Positions 1-6,754 of a stretch of 61,135 bases of DNA are shown in pieces. The first letter of the stretch is position 1. Each line of letters starts with the position of its first letter. The notes under the pieces are model-generated. The model made no database searches. It saw only the letters and a program-made list of their open reading frames with translations, and was not told where the DNA came from. A program made the position numbers and the translations under genes. This DNA is from Hymenobacter sp. (GTDB lineage: Bacteria; Bacteroidota; Bacteroidia; Cytophagales; Hymenobacteraceae): positions 1 to 61,135 of the forward strand of contig JAQBNT010000230.1 in assembly GCA_028288445.1 (NCBI GenBank). The letters are read 5' to 3'.

Positions 1-458
1 TGGACGAGAAGCTGGGTTACATCCACTTCTGGTTGACTTTCGTGGGTGTATATCTGGTGTTTATGCCGATGCACTACGTTGGTATTGCGGGCTTCCCCCG
101 TCGTTACTACGCCTGGACTGGCTTTGATGCTTTCTCGCAATTTGCTGATATGAACAAGTTCATCTCGATTGCGGCCATTATCGCCTTCCTCGGCCAGTTC
201 ATATTCATCTTTAACTTCTTCTACAGCATTTTCCGCGGTCGTCGCGCTACCGAGAATCCTTGGAATTCGACTACATTGGAGTGGACTACGCCGATTGAAC
301 CCGGTCATGGCAACTGGCCCGGCGAAATTCCGGCCGTGTACCGCTGGCCATATGACTACAGCAAGCCTGGTTCTGATGTGGACTTTATTCCACAGAACGT
401 TCCATACTCGCAGACGCAGTCTTCGAACCTGCCCTACGAGCAAGAACTGGCCGATTAG
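1..458 (+). CDS. ctaD: Cytochrome c oxidase subunit I, C-terminal part (5' truncated)
   Basis: This is the last ~151 residues of the heme-copper oxidase catalytic subunit; the reading frame is already open at base 3 and the start lies outside the window. The visible part has the family's C-terminal features: a transmembrane stretch (WLTFVGVYLVFMPMHYVGIAG), the conserved FPRRYYAW loop, a further membrane helix around IAAIIAFLGQFIFIFNFFYSIF, then a soluble tail with NPWNSTTLEW(T/S)TP, typical of subunit I. The protein sits in the cytoplasmic membrane and reduces oxygen while pumping protons. The heme- and Cu-B-ligating histidines lie upstream of the window and cannot be checked. It is followed by a strong terminator at 504-531 and then by the heme A and heme O synthase genes needed for its cofactor. 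Identification is firm; the exact oxidase type (caa3/aa3) is inferred from the neighbours. Confidence 0.93.
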   Translation, partial: DEKLGYIHFWLTFVGVYLVFMPMHYVGIAGFPRRYYAWTGFDAFSQFADMNKFISIAAIIAFLGQFIFIFNFFYSIFRGRRATENPWNSTTLEWTTPIEPGHGNWPGEIPAVYRWPYDYSKPGSDVDFIPQNVPYSQTQSSNLPYEQELAD

Positions 459-503
459 TTAGAAACTGTTTGATTAACCAATTTAATTGGTAAAGTCCCG
501 AAG

Positions 504-531
504 CGGGCCGCCTAACCGGCGGTCCGTTTTT
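504..531 (+). terminator. Rho-independent terminator after subunit I
   Basis: A 9-bp GC-rich stem (504-512 with 518-526, one G-T pair) closes a 5-base loop and is followed by TTTTT. It lies 45 bases after the subunit I stop and 88 bases before the likely ATG of the heme A synthase gene, so transcription of the upstream oxidase genes probably ends or is attenuated here. Confidence 0.8.
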
Positions 532-618
532 GTTTCATGGGTTCTGCTAGGCTCCGCCTGTTTTATGTTTTTAGCTGTCTTGTGCAGATATGCCGCGATA
601 GTATCAGCTACTTTTATC

Positions 619-1761
619 ATGAACAATTTTCACTTGAGCCCTGCTGTCCGTCGTTTCCGGTTTGTCGGTATTCTCACAGTTGTGAGCGTGTACCTGCTGA
701 TTCTGGTGGGTGGAGTGGTGCGCAGTACTGGTAGCGGCATGGGCTGCCCCGATTGGCCTAAATGCTTCGGTAGCTGGGTGCCCCCAACGGAGGCCAGCCA
801 GTTGCCGGCTAATTACAAAGAGATATATACTGCCCAGCGGGTCGCCAAGAATCAAAAGCTAGCCCGTACGTTGCAAAAAATGGGTTTTGCCCAAGTTGCG
901 GGAAGCATCTTCGCGCATCCTACGCAATACATCGAGACAGATTTCAACCCCGTGAAAACCTGGATTGAGTATGTGAACCGGTTGTTGGGGGCGCTGATTG
1001 GAGTTTTCGTTTTCCTCACGGTTGTATTCGCTTTGCCTTATTTGCGGCAGGACCGGGTCATCTTTTGGTTGGCTTTTGCCTCGTTTTTATTGACAGGCGT
1101 GCAGGGCTATCTAGGCTCACTAGTCGTTTCTACCAACTTGCTGCCGGTGATGGTAACGGTGCACATGGCGCTGGCGCTGGTGATAGTTGCGTTGCTGCTG
1201 TATGCGGTTGACCGGGCGCGAGAGGGGCAGGGCAGTATAGCATTGAGAATACTGAACGCAGCGCCAATTAATGCATCAGCGGATGCAAAACGACCAGCTG
1301 CGACATTACAAATATGGCTTTGGGCAGCGTTGCTGCTCACTTTTTGGCAGATTGTACTCGGGACGCAGGTACGGGAGCAGGTTGATATTGTATCTGCTGC
1401 GGCAGGCTATGTGGGGCGCGAAAACTGGGTTGGCAAGCTGGGTAGTGTGTTCAGTCTGCATCGTACGGTGTCGGCAGCGGTATTGCTGCTGAACGTGTAT
1501 GTGGGCTATGAGCTATGGCAGTTAGCGCAACAGCGGCTGCGCAAGCTGGTTGCCGCTACGCTAATTCTCATTGGGCTGGAGATACTGGCGGGCGTTGTAC
1601 TGGCATCGTTCGCGTTGCCGGCGGCGGTGCAGCCGGTGCACCTCACATTGGCGGCGGGCCTATTCGGCATCCAGTTCCTGACGTTGCTGGCCGTGGCCCG
1701 TGCCCGCAAAAGCCCGGAAACTATTGCGCCTACGGATGCACCCCGGCGGGTTGTTGCGTAA
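619..1761 (+). CDS. ctaA: Heme A synthase (COX15/CtaA family)
   Basis: A 380-residue polytopic membrane protein that oxidises the C8 methyl group of heme O to give heme A for the oxidase. Recognised motifs: LVGGVVRSTGSGMGCPDWPKCFG near the N terminus, the EYVNRLLGALIG helix at residues ~117-128, and membrane helices carrying His182 (VTVHMALAL), His281 (SLHRTVSA) and His341 (QPVHLTLAA). In Bacillus CtaA the first position of this set is EXXHR; here it reads EYVNR, with Asn120 in place of His. The frame is open further upstream, but those codons run through the terminator at 504-531, so I chose the ATG at 619, which puts MNNFHLSPAVRRFRFVG just before the first helix. The ctaB promoter-like box overlaps its stop codon. 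Confidence 0.93.
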   Translation: MNNFHLSPAVRRFRFVGILTVVSVYLLILVGGVVRSTGSGMGCPDWPKCFGSWVPPTEASQLPANYKEIYTAQRVAKNQKLARTLQKMGFAQVAGSIFAHPTQYIETDFNPVKTWIEYVNRLLGALIGVFVFLTVVFALPYLRQDRVIFWLAFASFLLTGVQGYLGSLVVSTNLLPVMVTVHMALALVIVALLLYAVDRAREGQGSIALRILNAAPINASADAKRPAATLQIWLWAALLLTFWQIVLGTQVREQVDIVSAAAGYVGRENWVGKLGSVFSLHRTVSAAVLLLNVYVGYELWQLAQQRLRKLVAATLILIGLEILAGVVLASFALPAAVQPVHLTLAAGLFGIQFLTLLAVARARKSPETIAPTDAPRRVVA

Positions 1762-1766
1762 CTTTG
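1759..1766 (+). promoter_or_regulatory. Putative Bacteroidota -7 promoter box for ctaB
   Basis: TAACTTTG is an exact match to the TAnnTTTG -7 consensus of Bacteroidota. It overlaps the ctaA stop codon and lies 62 bases before the likely ctaB ATG. I could not place a convincing -33 TTTG at the expected spacing, so this is tentative. Confidence 0.4.
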
Positions 1767-1828
1767 CGGCCCCGTTGGGCCCGGCTTCGAACAAGTCGAG
1801 CCGGGCGACGAAATTATTAGTACGATTG

Positions 1829-2680
1829 ATGGTTAAGGCCCGCGCCTATTTTCAGCTGCTCAAATTCCGGCTTTCGCTCACAGTGGCGTTTTCCAGCGCC
1901 ATCGGGTACATGCTGGGTGCGCACGAGCTTAGCTGGAGCCGGGCACTGCTGGTGATGCTGGGCGGCCTACTCGTAACCGGTTCGGCCAATATCATCAACC
2001 AGGTGCATGAGCGGGAACTGGACAAACTGATGACGCGCACGGCCAAGCGTCCGTTGCCGTTAGGCATTATTTCACCGGCAGAGGCGTGGGTGTTCTGCGT
2101 GCTGCTGGGCGTGGCTGGGTTTGCGCTGCTGTGGCATTTCTTCAACCCGCTCACGGCGGGCCTGTCGTTGCTTTCACTTATTCTTTACGGCTTCATCTAC
2201 ACGCCGCTGAAGACGATTTCGCCGATTTGCGTGGCGGTAGGGGCTATCCCGGGCGGTTTGCCGCCGCTCATTGGCTGGGTGGCTGCCACGGGCTACATTG
2301 GCGTGGAAGCCTGGGTGCTGTTCGGAATTCAATTTATGTGGCAGTTTCCGCACTTCTGGGCCATTGCCTGGGTGGCCGATGACGACTACAAGCGGGCCGG
2401 TTTCAAAATGCTGCCCACGCCGGGCAACCGCGACCTGCGCACCGCCTTCCAGATAATGACTTACACGCTGCTGCTTATTCCGCTAAGCCTGCTGCCGTTG
2501 GAATTTAATATTTCGGGCCGCATTTCGGCGTTGGTTGCCGTAGTGGCAGGGATTCTATTTCTGCTGCTCACCGTGCAACTCATGCGGACGCAGTCGCGCA
2601 AGGCCGCATTACGCATCATGTTTGCCTCTTTTTTATACCTGCCCATCGTACAAATTGCTTTGGTGCTGGACAAAATATAG
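1829..2680 (+). CDS. ctaB: Protoheme IX farnesyltransferase (heme O synthase)
   Basis: A 283-residue UbiA-superfamily prenyltransferase with about nine membrane helices; it adds a farnesyl group to heme B to form heme O, the substrate of CtaA. The first polyprenyl-diphosphate-binding motif is visible as NQVHERELDKLMTRTAKRP (Asp-rich motif in the Bacteroidota form), followed by YTPLKTISPICVAVGAIPGG and the second conserved loop ADDDYKRAGFKMLPTPG. The frame extends upstream to about 1700 but that part overlaps ctaA and lacks family similarity; the ATG at 1829 gives MVKARAYFQLLKFRLSLTV, the usual N terminus. It lies between ctaA and the oxidase subunit III genes, so all heme A maturation genes are co-located with their target. 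Confidence 0.93.
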   Translation: MVKARAYFQLLKFRLSLTVAFSSAIGYMLGAHELSWSRALLVMLGGLLVTGSANIINQVHERELDKLMTRTAKRPLPLGIISPAEAWVFCVLLGVAGFALLWHFFNPLTAGLSLLSLILYGFIYTPLKTISPICVAVGAIPGGLPPLIGWVAATGYIGVEAWVLFGIQFMWQFPHFWAIAWVADDDYKRAGFKMLPTPGNRDLRTAFQIMTYTLLLIPLSLLPLEFNISGRISALVAVVAGILFLLLTVQLMRTQSRKAALRIMFASFLYLPIVQIALVLDKI

Positions 2681-2773
2681 CCGTCAGCTGTTAATAGCTA
2701 GTTATCAACCGAACCTGAAAAATTCAGATAACCAGCAATTAAAACCGGACAACCAATACCAAATAATTAGCTT

Positions 2774-3361
2774 ATGAATCCTTCTGAAACGTTATCCGAA
2801 AAGGAAGTTGGTCTTGGCTGGCACCCCAAGCGGGTGCTGCTCATCCTGCTTATTTTCAGCATTGTGATGATGTTCGCGGCTTTTACCAGTGGTTATATTG
2901 TGCGCCGCGACGAAGGCAACTGGCGCGAATTTGAACTGCCCGGCTCGCTGCTCATCAACTCCATTCTGATTGCGCTGAGCAGTGCCAGCATGCAATGGGC
3001 TTATTCCTCAGCCCGCAAGGACGAAATCAGTCGGGTCAAAACCGGCCTGATTATCACGCTGGTATTAGGTCTGGCTTTTTTGGTGGGGCAGTACCATAGC
3101 TTCGGCGATTTGGTGGCTGGCAACACTTACTTTGGTGGGGCTGATGCCAATCCATCCGGTTCATTCGTATACGTGTTAATGGGCGTACACGCTTTTCACT
3201 TGGTCACGGGGCTTATTTTTCTGGCCGTCGTACTCAAGCGGACGCTTAATTATCAGGTGCATTCGCGTGCCCTGCTCTCCATCGGCAACGCTACCTTATA
3301 CTGGCACTTCCTGGGTGGACTTTGGCTGTACCTGTATTTGTTCTTACTTTTGAACCACTAA
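2774..3361 (+). CDS. Heme-copper oxidase subunit III (first copy)
   Basis: A 195-residue protein with five predicted membrane helices and the subunit III signature near the end (YVLMGVHAFHLVTGLIF followed by TLYWHFLGGLWLYLYLFLLL). Subunit III stabilises the catalytic subunit of the oxidase in the cytoplasmic membrane. The length fits the short five-helix form found in bacterial quinol and caa3 oxidases. It starts with ATG at 2774, 94 bases after ctaB, and is followed after 21 bases by a second, longer subunit III gene. Such tandem subunit III genes are common in Bacteroidota oxidase clusters, so the duplication is expected rather than odd; which paralogue sits in the complex cannot be told from sequence. 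Confidence 0.9.
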   Translation: MNPSETLSEKEVGLGWHPKRVLLILLIFSIVMMFAAFTSGYIVRRDEGNWREFELPGSLLINSILIALSSASMQWAYSSARKDEISRVKTGLIITLVLGLAFLVGQYHSFGDLVAGNTYFGGADANPSGSFVYVLMGVHAFHLVTGLIFLAVVLKRTLNYQVHSRALLSIGNATLYWHFLGGLWLYLYLFLLLNH

Positions 3362-3382
3362 AACGACGTTACGCTGTCTGCT

Positions 3383-4156
3383 ATGGCCCAATCGACCACT
3401 TTGCCGCACCCCGCGGCTTCCGCTACCCAAGACGCCCCGCGCACCGGCAACTGGGATGGCGGCAACGAACCCTTCAAAGCGAGCTATGGCAAGCTGATGA
3501 TGTGGTTCTTCCTGCTTTCTGACGCATTTACTTTTGCCGCCTTCCTCACCACCTATGGCATGATTCGCCATAAGCACGAGGTTTTCACCGGCGAAGCCAA
3601 GGACTTTGTGTTCAGCACGCGGTGGTGGCCCATTCCCGACCATGTATTCAACGCCTTCCCCGGCATGGGCGAGGCAAACGTTCCCCTCGGTTTCGTGGCC
3701 TTGATGACCATGATTCTGATTCTGAGTTCGGTAACGATGGTGTTGGCCGTAGAAGCCGGCCACCGCATGGACAAAGCCGATGTGCAGAAATGGCTGCTCT
3801 GGACCATCCTGTTCGGTGCTACTTTCCTGGGTAGCCAGGCTTGGGAGTGGAGTCACTTCATTCACGGCCACAGCGAAGGCACGGTAATGGCCGACGGTAC
3901 GGTATTCCACGGTGCTAACCTGGCCATGAACCAGTACGGCCCAGTCCTCTTTGCCGACTTATTCTTCTTCATCACCGGCTTCCACGGTACCCACGTATTC
4001 TCGGGTGTTTGTCTGTTGATTTGGTGCTTCATTGCTACCACCAACGGCACGTTCGAAAAGCGCGGCCATTACGAGATGATTGAGAAAATCGGCCTCTACT
4101 GGCACTTTGTAGATTTGGTGTGGGTATTCGTATTCACCTTCTTCTACCTCGTTTAA
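3383..4156 (+). CDS. Cytochrome c oxidase subunit III (second copy)
   Basis: A 257-residue subunit III homologue. After a hydrophilic N terminus of ~30 residues come FKASYGKLMMWFFLLSDAFTF (first helix) and four further helices; the end has GFHGTHVFSGVCLLIWC and EKIGLYWHFVDLVWVFVFTFFYLV, both classical subunit III motifs. Compared with the 195-residue upstream paralogue it has an inserted extramembrane segment between helices, with WEWSHFIHGHSEG and TVFHGANLAMNQYGPVLFADLF. It forms part of the oxidase complex with subunits I and IV. An AT-rich palindrome occupies the gap before the next gene. Confidence 0.92.
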   Translation: MAQSTTLPHPAASATQDAPRTGNWDGGNEPFKASYGKLMMWFFLLSDAFTFAAFLTTYGMIRHKHEVFTGEAKDFVFSTRWWPIPDHVFNAFPGMGEANVPLGFVALMTMILILSSVTMVLAVEAGHRMDKADVQKWLLWTILFGATFLGSQAWEWSHFIHGHSEGTVMADGTVFHGANLAMNQYGPVLFADLFFFITGFHGTHVFSGVCLLIWCFIATTNGTFEKRGHYEMIEKIGLYWHFVDLVWVFVFTFFYLV

Positions 4157-4160
4157 TTCT

Positions 4161-4243
4161 AATTATAAATTTTGAATTATAAATTATGGATGTGAGTGCG
4201 GCAATCTGCCCAACTCATAATTCATAATTTATAATTTATAATT
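4161..4243. repeat. AT-rich imperfect palindrome between subunit III and IV genes
   Basis: Two 28-base arms (4161-4188 and 4216-4243) made of AATTATAAATT/AATTATG words are largely reverse complements around a 27-base centre. It lies just after the subunit III stop and ends 11 bases before the subunit IV ATG. It resembles degenerate AATTATAAATTAT-type intergenic repeats that I associate with Bacteroidota genomes; no T-run follows, so it is not a standard terminator. Confidence 0.65.
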
Positions 4244-4254
4244 CCCTCCCGTAA

Positions 4255-4599
4255 ATGGCTTCTCACGCAACTACTGAACATGCCCTCGCACCGGGCGAAA
4301 TTGCCAAGCCAAACACCGCCTGGATTTGGCGTGTATTTGGTATTCTGGTTGGCATCACGGCTGTCGAATTCGTCTTCGTATTCCTGATGCACCCGAGCAC
4401 GCTGCGCAACAGCATTTTCATCGTGCTCACCATCATGAAAGCCTTCTTCATCGTGGGCGAATTCATGCACCTGAAGCACGAAACCAAAGGCCTGATTTGG
4501 ACCATTCTGGTGCCGGTGGCCCTGCTGGTGTGGCTGCTGGTGGCCCTGATTACTGAAGGCTCGTTCATCGGCGAAGTCCTGCAAAATATGTTTAAATAG
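4255..4599 (+). CDS. Cytochrome c oxidase subunit IV (prokaryotic type)
   Basis: A 114-residue protein with three predicted helices (around IWRVFGILVGITAVEFVFVF, SIFIVLTIMKAFFIVGEFMHL and WTILVPVALLVWLLVALI). The pattern MKAFFIVGEFMHLKHE is typical of bacterial COX4 (caa3/CtaF-like) subunits, which help assemble the Cu-B centre region. It follows the subunit III genes and is separated by only 3 bases from the Sco-like gene, so they are surely co-transcribed. Start ATG at 4255. Confidence 0.9.
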   Translation: MASHATTEHALAPGEIAKPNTAWIWRVFGILVGITAVEFVFVFLMHPSTLRNSIFIVLTIMKAFFIVGEFMHLKHETKGLIWTILVPVALLVWLLVALITEGSFIGEVLQNMFK

Positions 4600-4602
4600 C
4601 GG

Positions 4603-5277
4603 ATGCGGCCCCGCCAAACCCTTTTGCTGGGGCTGCTGCTATTGGTGCCGGTACTGGCCTTTTTGTTCCTGTTCCGCTTCGGCTCCAACCGTTACGCGCT
4701 GCCAACTTACCTGCCCGACCGTGTGGATTCCACGCAGGTTGGCGGGGAGTGGCAGCGCGATACTGTTTTCCACCAAATCGCCCCGTTTCAGCTATTGGCA
4801 TCAACTGGACGGGAAGTGAGCAGCCAAGAGCTAGGAAAAGGCCTGTATATCGCCCAATTCTTTAGTTCGGATGAGGCCAGCGCCCGCGTAGCCCGACAGT
4901 TGCTGCGGGTACAGGAAAAATTCCGGCACGAGCCTCGGGTGCGCTTGGTCACCTTTGTGTTGAACGGTGACCCCAGCCAGACTGCCGCGCTAACTAGGCT
5001 GGCCGAACAATACGGGACTATCGCCGGCAAATGGTTCTTCCTGACCGGTGCGGCTGATACTCTCAAACGACTTACCCAACAGGAGTTCCGCCTGACGGCC
5101 GACCCCAAGCGCCTGCCGGGGGCCGTGTACACGGCCAACATCCCCGCTGGCCGGCTGTTACTGGTTGATAATCAGCGCCGGGTGCGGGGTATTTACGATG
5201 GTACCGACGGCCGCGAAATAGACCGCTTACTCACGGAAGTAACTGTGCAGCTTTACGATTATGAACACCCCCACTGA
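4603..5277 (+). CDS. Sco1/SenC-like protein lacking copper ligands
   Basis: A 224-residue membrane-anchored thioredoxin-fold protein of the SCO family, which normally delivers copper to the Cu-A site. An N-terminal helix (residues ~5-25) is followed by YALPTYLPDRVDS and the Sco fold; GKWFFLTGAADTLKRL and LLLVDNQRRVRGIYDGTDGREIDRL match the conserved back half. The CxxxC copper motif expected after the strand GLYIAQFF is replaced by SSDEASARV (residues ~88-96), and the distal histidine expected before the LVLVD strand is also absent (PGAVYTANIPAGRLLLVD). As read, the protein cannot bind copper like canonical Sco. It overlaps the DUF420 gene by 17 bases. It may have a structural or assembly role in the oxidase; that is inference. 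Confidence 0.82.
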   Translation: MRPRQTLLLGLLLLVPVLAFLFLFRFGSNRYALPTYLPDRVDSTQVGGEWQRDTVFHQIAPFQLLASTGREVSSQELGKGLYIAQFFSSDEASARVARQLLRVQEKFRHEPRVRLVTFVLNGDPSQTAALTRLAEQYGTIAGKWFFLTGAADTLKRLTQQEFRLTADPKRLPGAVYTANIPAGRLLLVDNQRRVRGIYDGTDGREIDRLLTEVTVQLYDYEHPH

Positions 5278-5836
5278 ACAATTGCGCCCGCCAGTGATGG
5301 CCCCTGGCAATTATACGCGCTACAAAATCATTCTTGGTGGCTTGGGAATAGTGGTGCCGCTACTGGTAGCGGTGCTGTTTTATTTCAAAGGAATTTTCAA
5401 GATTGAAGGGGCCGATACGTACCTGCGTATGCTGCCAGCCGTTAATGCCGGTCTTAACTCGCTGACTGCTTTAGCGTTGCTGATTGGCTTTTACTTTGTT
5501 CGACAGAAGAATGTGCTGGCTCACCGCACGGCCATGGGCACTGCCTTCACCTTGGGCGGGCTGTTTCTGCTGTCTTATGTAGCCTACCACTCGCAGGTGG
5601 AAAGCACGCATTTTGGCGGAACTGGCGCTATTCGCACTATCTATTTCCTTCTGTTGCTTACCCACATTAGCTTGGCGGTGGTTACGGTAGGACTGGTGTT
5701 GTTTACGCTGTATTTCGCGCTCACGGGGCAGTACACCAAGCACAAAGCCATTGCTCGCTGGACGTTTCCGGTCTGGCTGTATGTGTCGGTAACGGGCGTT
5801 ATCGTGTATCTCATGATTTCACCGTATTATACTTGA
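5261..5836 (+). CDS. DUF420 membrane protein
   Basis: A 191-residue protein with five predicted helices; YLRMLPAVNAGLNSLTALALLIGFYFV and AHRTAMGTAFTLGGLFLLSYVAYH fit the DUF420 family, distantly related to the CtaM/YozB oxidase assembly proteins. In Bacteroidota it is regularly found in oxidase clusters, so a role in assembly of the caa3/aa3 enzyme is plausible but not shown here. Conserved histidines in or near the helices (H in LAHRTAMG, YHSQVESTHFG, LTHISLAV, TKHKAIARWTFPVWLYVSVTG) could bind metal or heme. Its ATG lies inside the end of the Sco-like gene, implying translational coupling. Confidence 0.85.
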   Translation: MNTPTEQLRPPVMAPGNYTRYKIILGGLGIVVPLLVAVLFYFKGIFKIEGADTYLRMLPAVNAGLNSLTALALLIGFYFVRQKNVLAHRTAMGTAFTLGGLFLLSYVAYHSQVESTHFGGTGAIRTIYFLLLLTHISLAVVTVGLVLFTLYFALTGQYTKHKAIARWTFPVWLYVSVTGVIVYLMISPYYT

Positions 5837-5843
5837 TACCAAG

Positions 5844-5851
5844 AAACTTTG
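5844..5851 (+). promoter_or_regulatory. Possible -7 box upstream of the 84-residue gene
   Basis: AAACTTTG differs from TAnnTTTG at one position and lies 25 bases before the ATG at 5877. It is in the 40-base gap after the DUF420 gene. No clear -33 element was identified. Confidence 0.3.
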
Positions 5852-5876
5852 CTCTAATCTTCGTGTTGATTTAGTT

Positions 5877-6131
5877 ATGAAAAAGACCTTTTTTGCTGCG
5901 GCTTTTGCCTTGTTGTTGGGTGTGTTGCTGAGTCTGGCCCCATTGGCGGTTCAGGCGCAATGCACGATGTGTAAGTCGCAGGTAGAAGCGGCCCGACAGG
6001 AGCGTGACGATTACGATGTAGCAGGACTCAATAAAGGCATCGTGTACATGATGACCGTGCCCTACATCCTGATGGGCGCGGTAGGCTATTTCTGGTACCG
6101 TCGTACGCATCCGAAGGCGGCCAAAGCCTAG
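5877..6131 (+). CDS. Small secreted/membrane protein with a CxxC pair
   Basis: An 84-residue protein of unknown function. It begins with a signal peptide (MKKTFFAAAFALLLGVLLSL, cleavage near VQAQ), then has CTMCKSQVEAARQERDDYDVAGLNKGIVYMM and a single C-terminal helix (VPYILMGAVGYFWYRRTHP) with a basic tail. The CxxC pair just after the predicted cleavage site would face the periplasm and could bind a metal or act in redox chemistry. Its place between DUF420 and DUF983 at the end of the oxidase operon suggests an assembly or accessory role; this is inference from context only. Its TAG stop shares one base with the GTG start of the next gene. Confidence 0.75.
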   Translation: MKKTFFAAAFALLLGVLLSLAPLAVQAQCTMCKSQVEAARQERDDYDVAGLNKGIVYMMTVPYILMGAVGYFWYRRTHPKAAKA

Positions 6132-6529
6132 TGGAACAGCCTACTACGGCTATTCCATCGACGGGCCGGGCACTACTGGAATTGCGCTGTCCGCGGTGCC
6201 ATACGGGTAATCTGTTTATGCACCCGGCGTTCAGCACCAAGTTTGTGGAAATGCCGGAAGCCTGCCCGGTCTGCCGGCAGACGTATGAGCCGGAACCGGG
6301 TTTTTACTATGGCGCGATGTACATCAGCTCGGGTTTCTCGACGGGCGTGCTGCTGGCTATTGGGTTCTTGTTGTATTATTTCGCCAACGACCCGCCGCTG
6401 TGGGTGTATGTGACAACAGTGGCGGCGGCCGTGCTGAGCATAACGCCGCTGCTGTTCCGTTACTCGCGGGCCGTGATGCTCTACGGATTTGGTGGGGCTA
6501 GTTTTGACCGTCGCTACCTAAGTCGGTAA
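6131..6529 (+). CDS. DUF983 protein with zinc-ribbon-like cysteines
   Basis: A 132-residue DUF983 protein. Two CxxC pairs (LRCPRCHTGNLF and PEACPVCRQTYEPEPG) form a probable N-terminal zinc ribbon, followed by GFYYGAMYISSGFSTGVLL and two hydrophobic helices. DUF983 genes are often found next to heme-copper oxidase genes; the biochemical role is not established. GTG start at 6131, overlapping the previous stop by one base. It is the last gene of the oxidase cluster, closed by the terminator at 6552-6582. Confidence 0.85.
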   Translation: MEQPTTAIPSTGRALLELRCPRCHTGNLFMHPAFSTKFVEMPEACPVCRQTYEPEPGFYYGAMYISSGFSTGVLLAIGFLLYYFANDPPLWVYVTTVAAAVLSITPLLFRYSRAVMLYGFGGASFDRRYLSR

Positions 6530-6551
6530 AGATAAAAGTATTGTAGATTTC

Positions 6552-6582
6552 AAAAATGCTGCCGAAGGGCAGCATTTTTTAT
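6552..6582 (+). terminator. Terminator closing the oxidase cluster
   Basis: ATGCTGCC (6556-6563) pairs with GGCAGCAT (6568-6575) around a 4-base loop, with an A-run before and a T-run after. It lies 22 bases after the DUF983 stop. Confidence 0.85.
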
Positions 6583-6690
6583 TAGGCTTGGATTTTGCGG
6601 GTGACTTGTCTTAATACCCTTCCGCATCAGGCATTTCATTTGCGTGGGCGCGCTGCTTCGGAAAAAGGGCTTCCTAACTGGGCAACGTGT

Positions 6691-6698
6691 TTACTTTG
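6691..6698 (+). promoter_or_regulatory. Possible -7 box for the histidine kinase gene
   Basis: TTACTTTG matches TAnnTTTG at seven of eight positions and is preceded by GTG T. If used, transcription would start around 6705, which argues against a start codon at 6644 and favours the TTG at 6755 for the downstream gene. Confidence 0.35.
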
Positions 6699-6754
6699 GG
6701 TGGGCCGTCTGCTGTCTACGCTTCGCCGGATTAACGATTTCATCTCTTCCTTTT

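Noticed and set aside
1700..1828. Extended N terminus of ctaB
   Set aside because: Overlaps the ctaA end and lacks family similarity; ATG 1829 matches the usual start.
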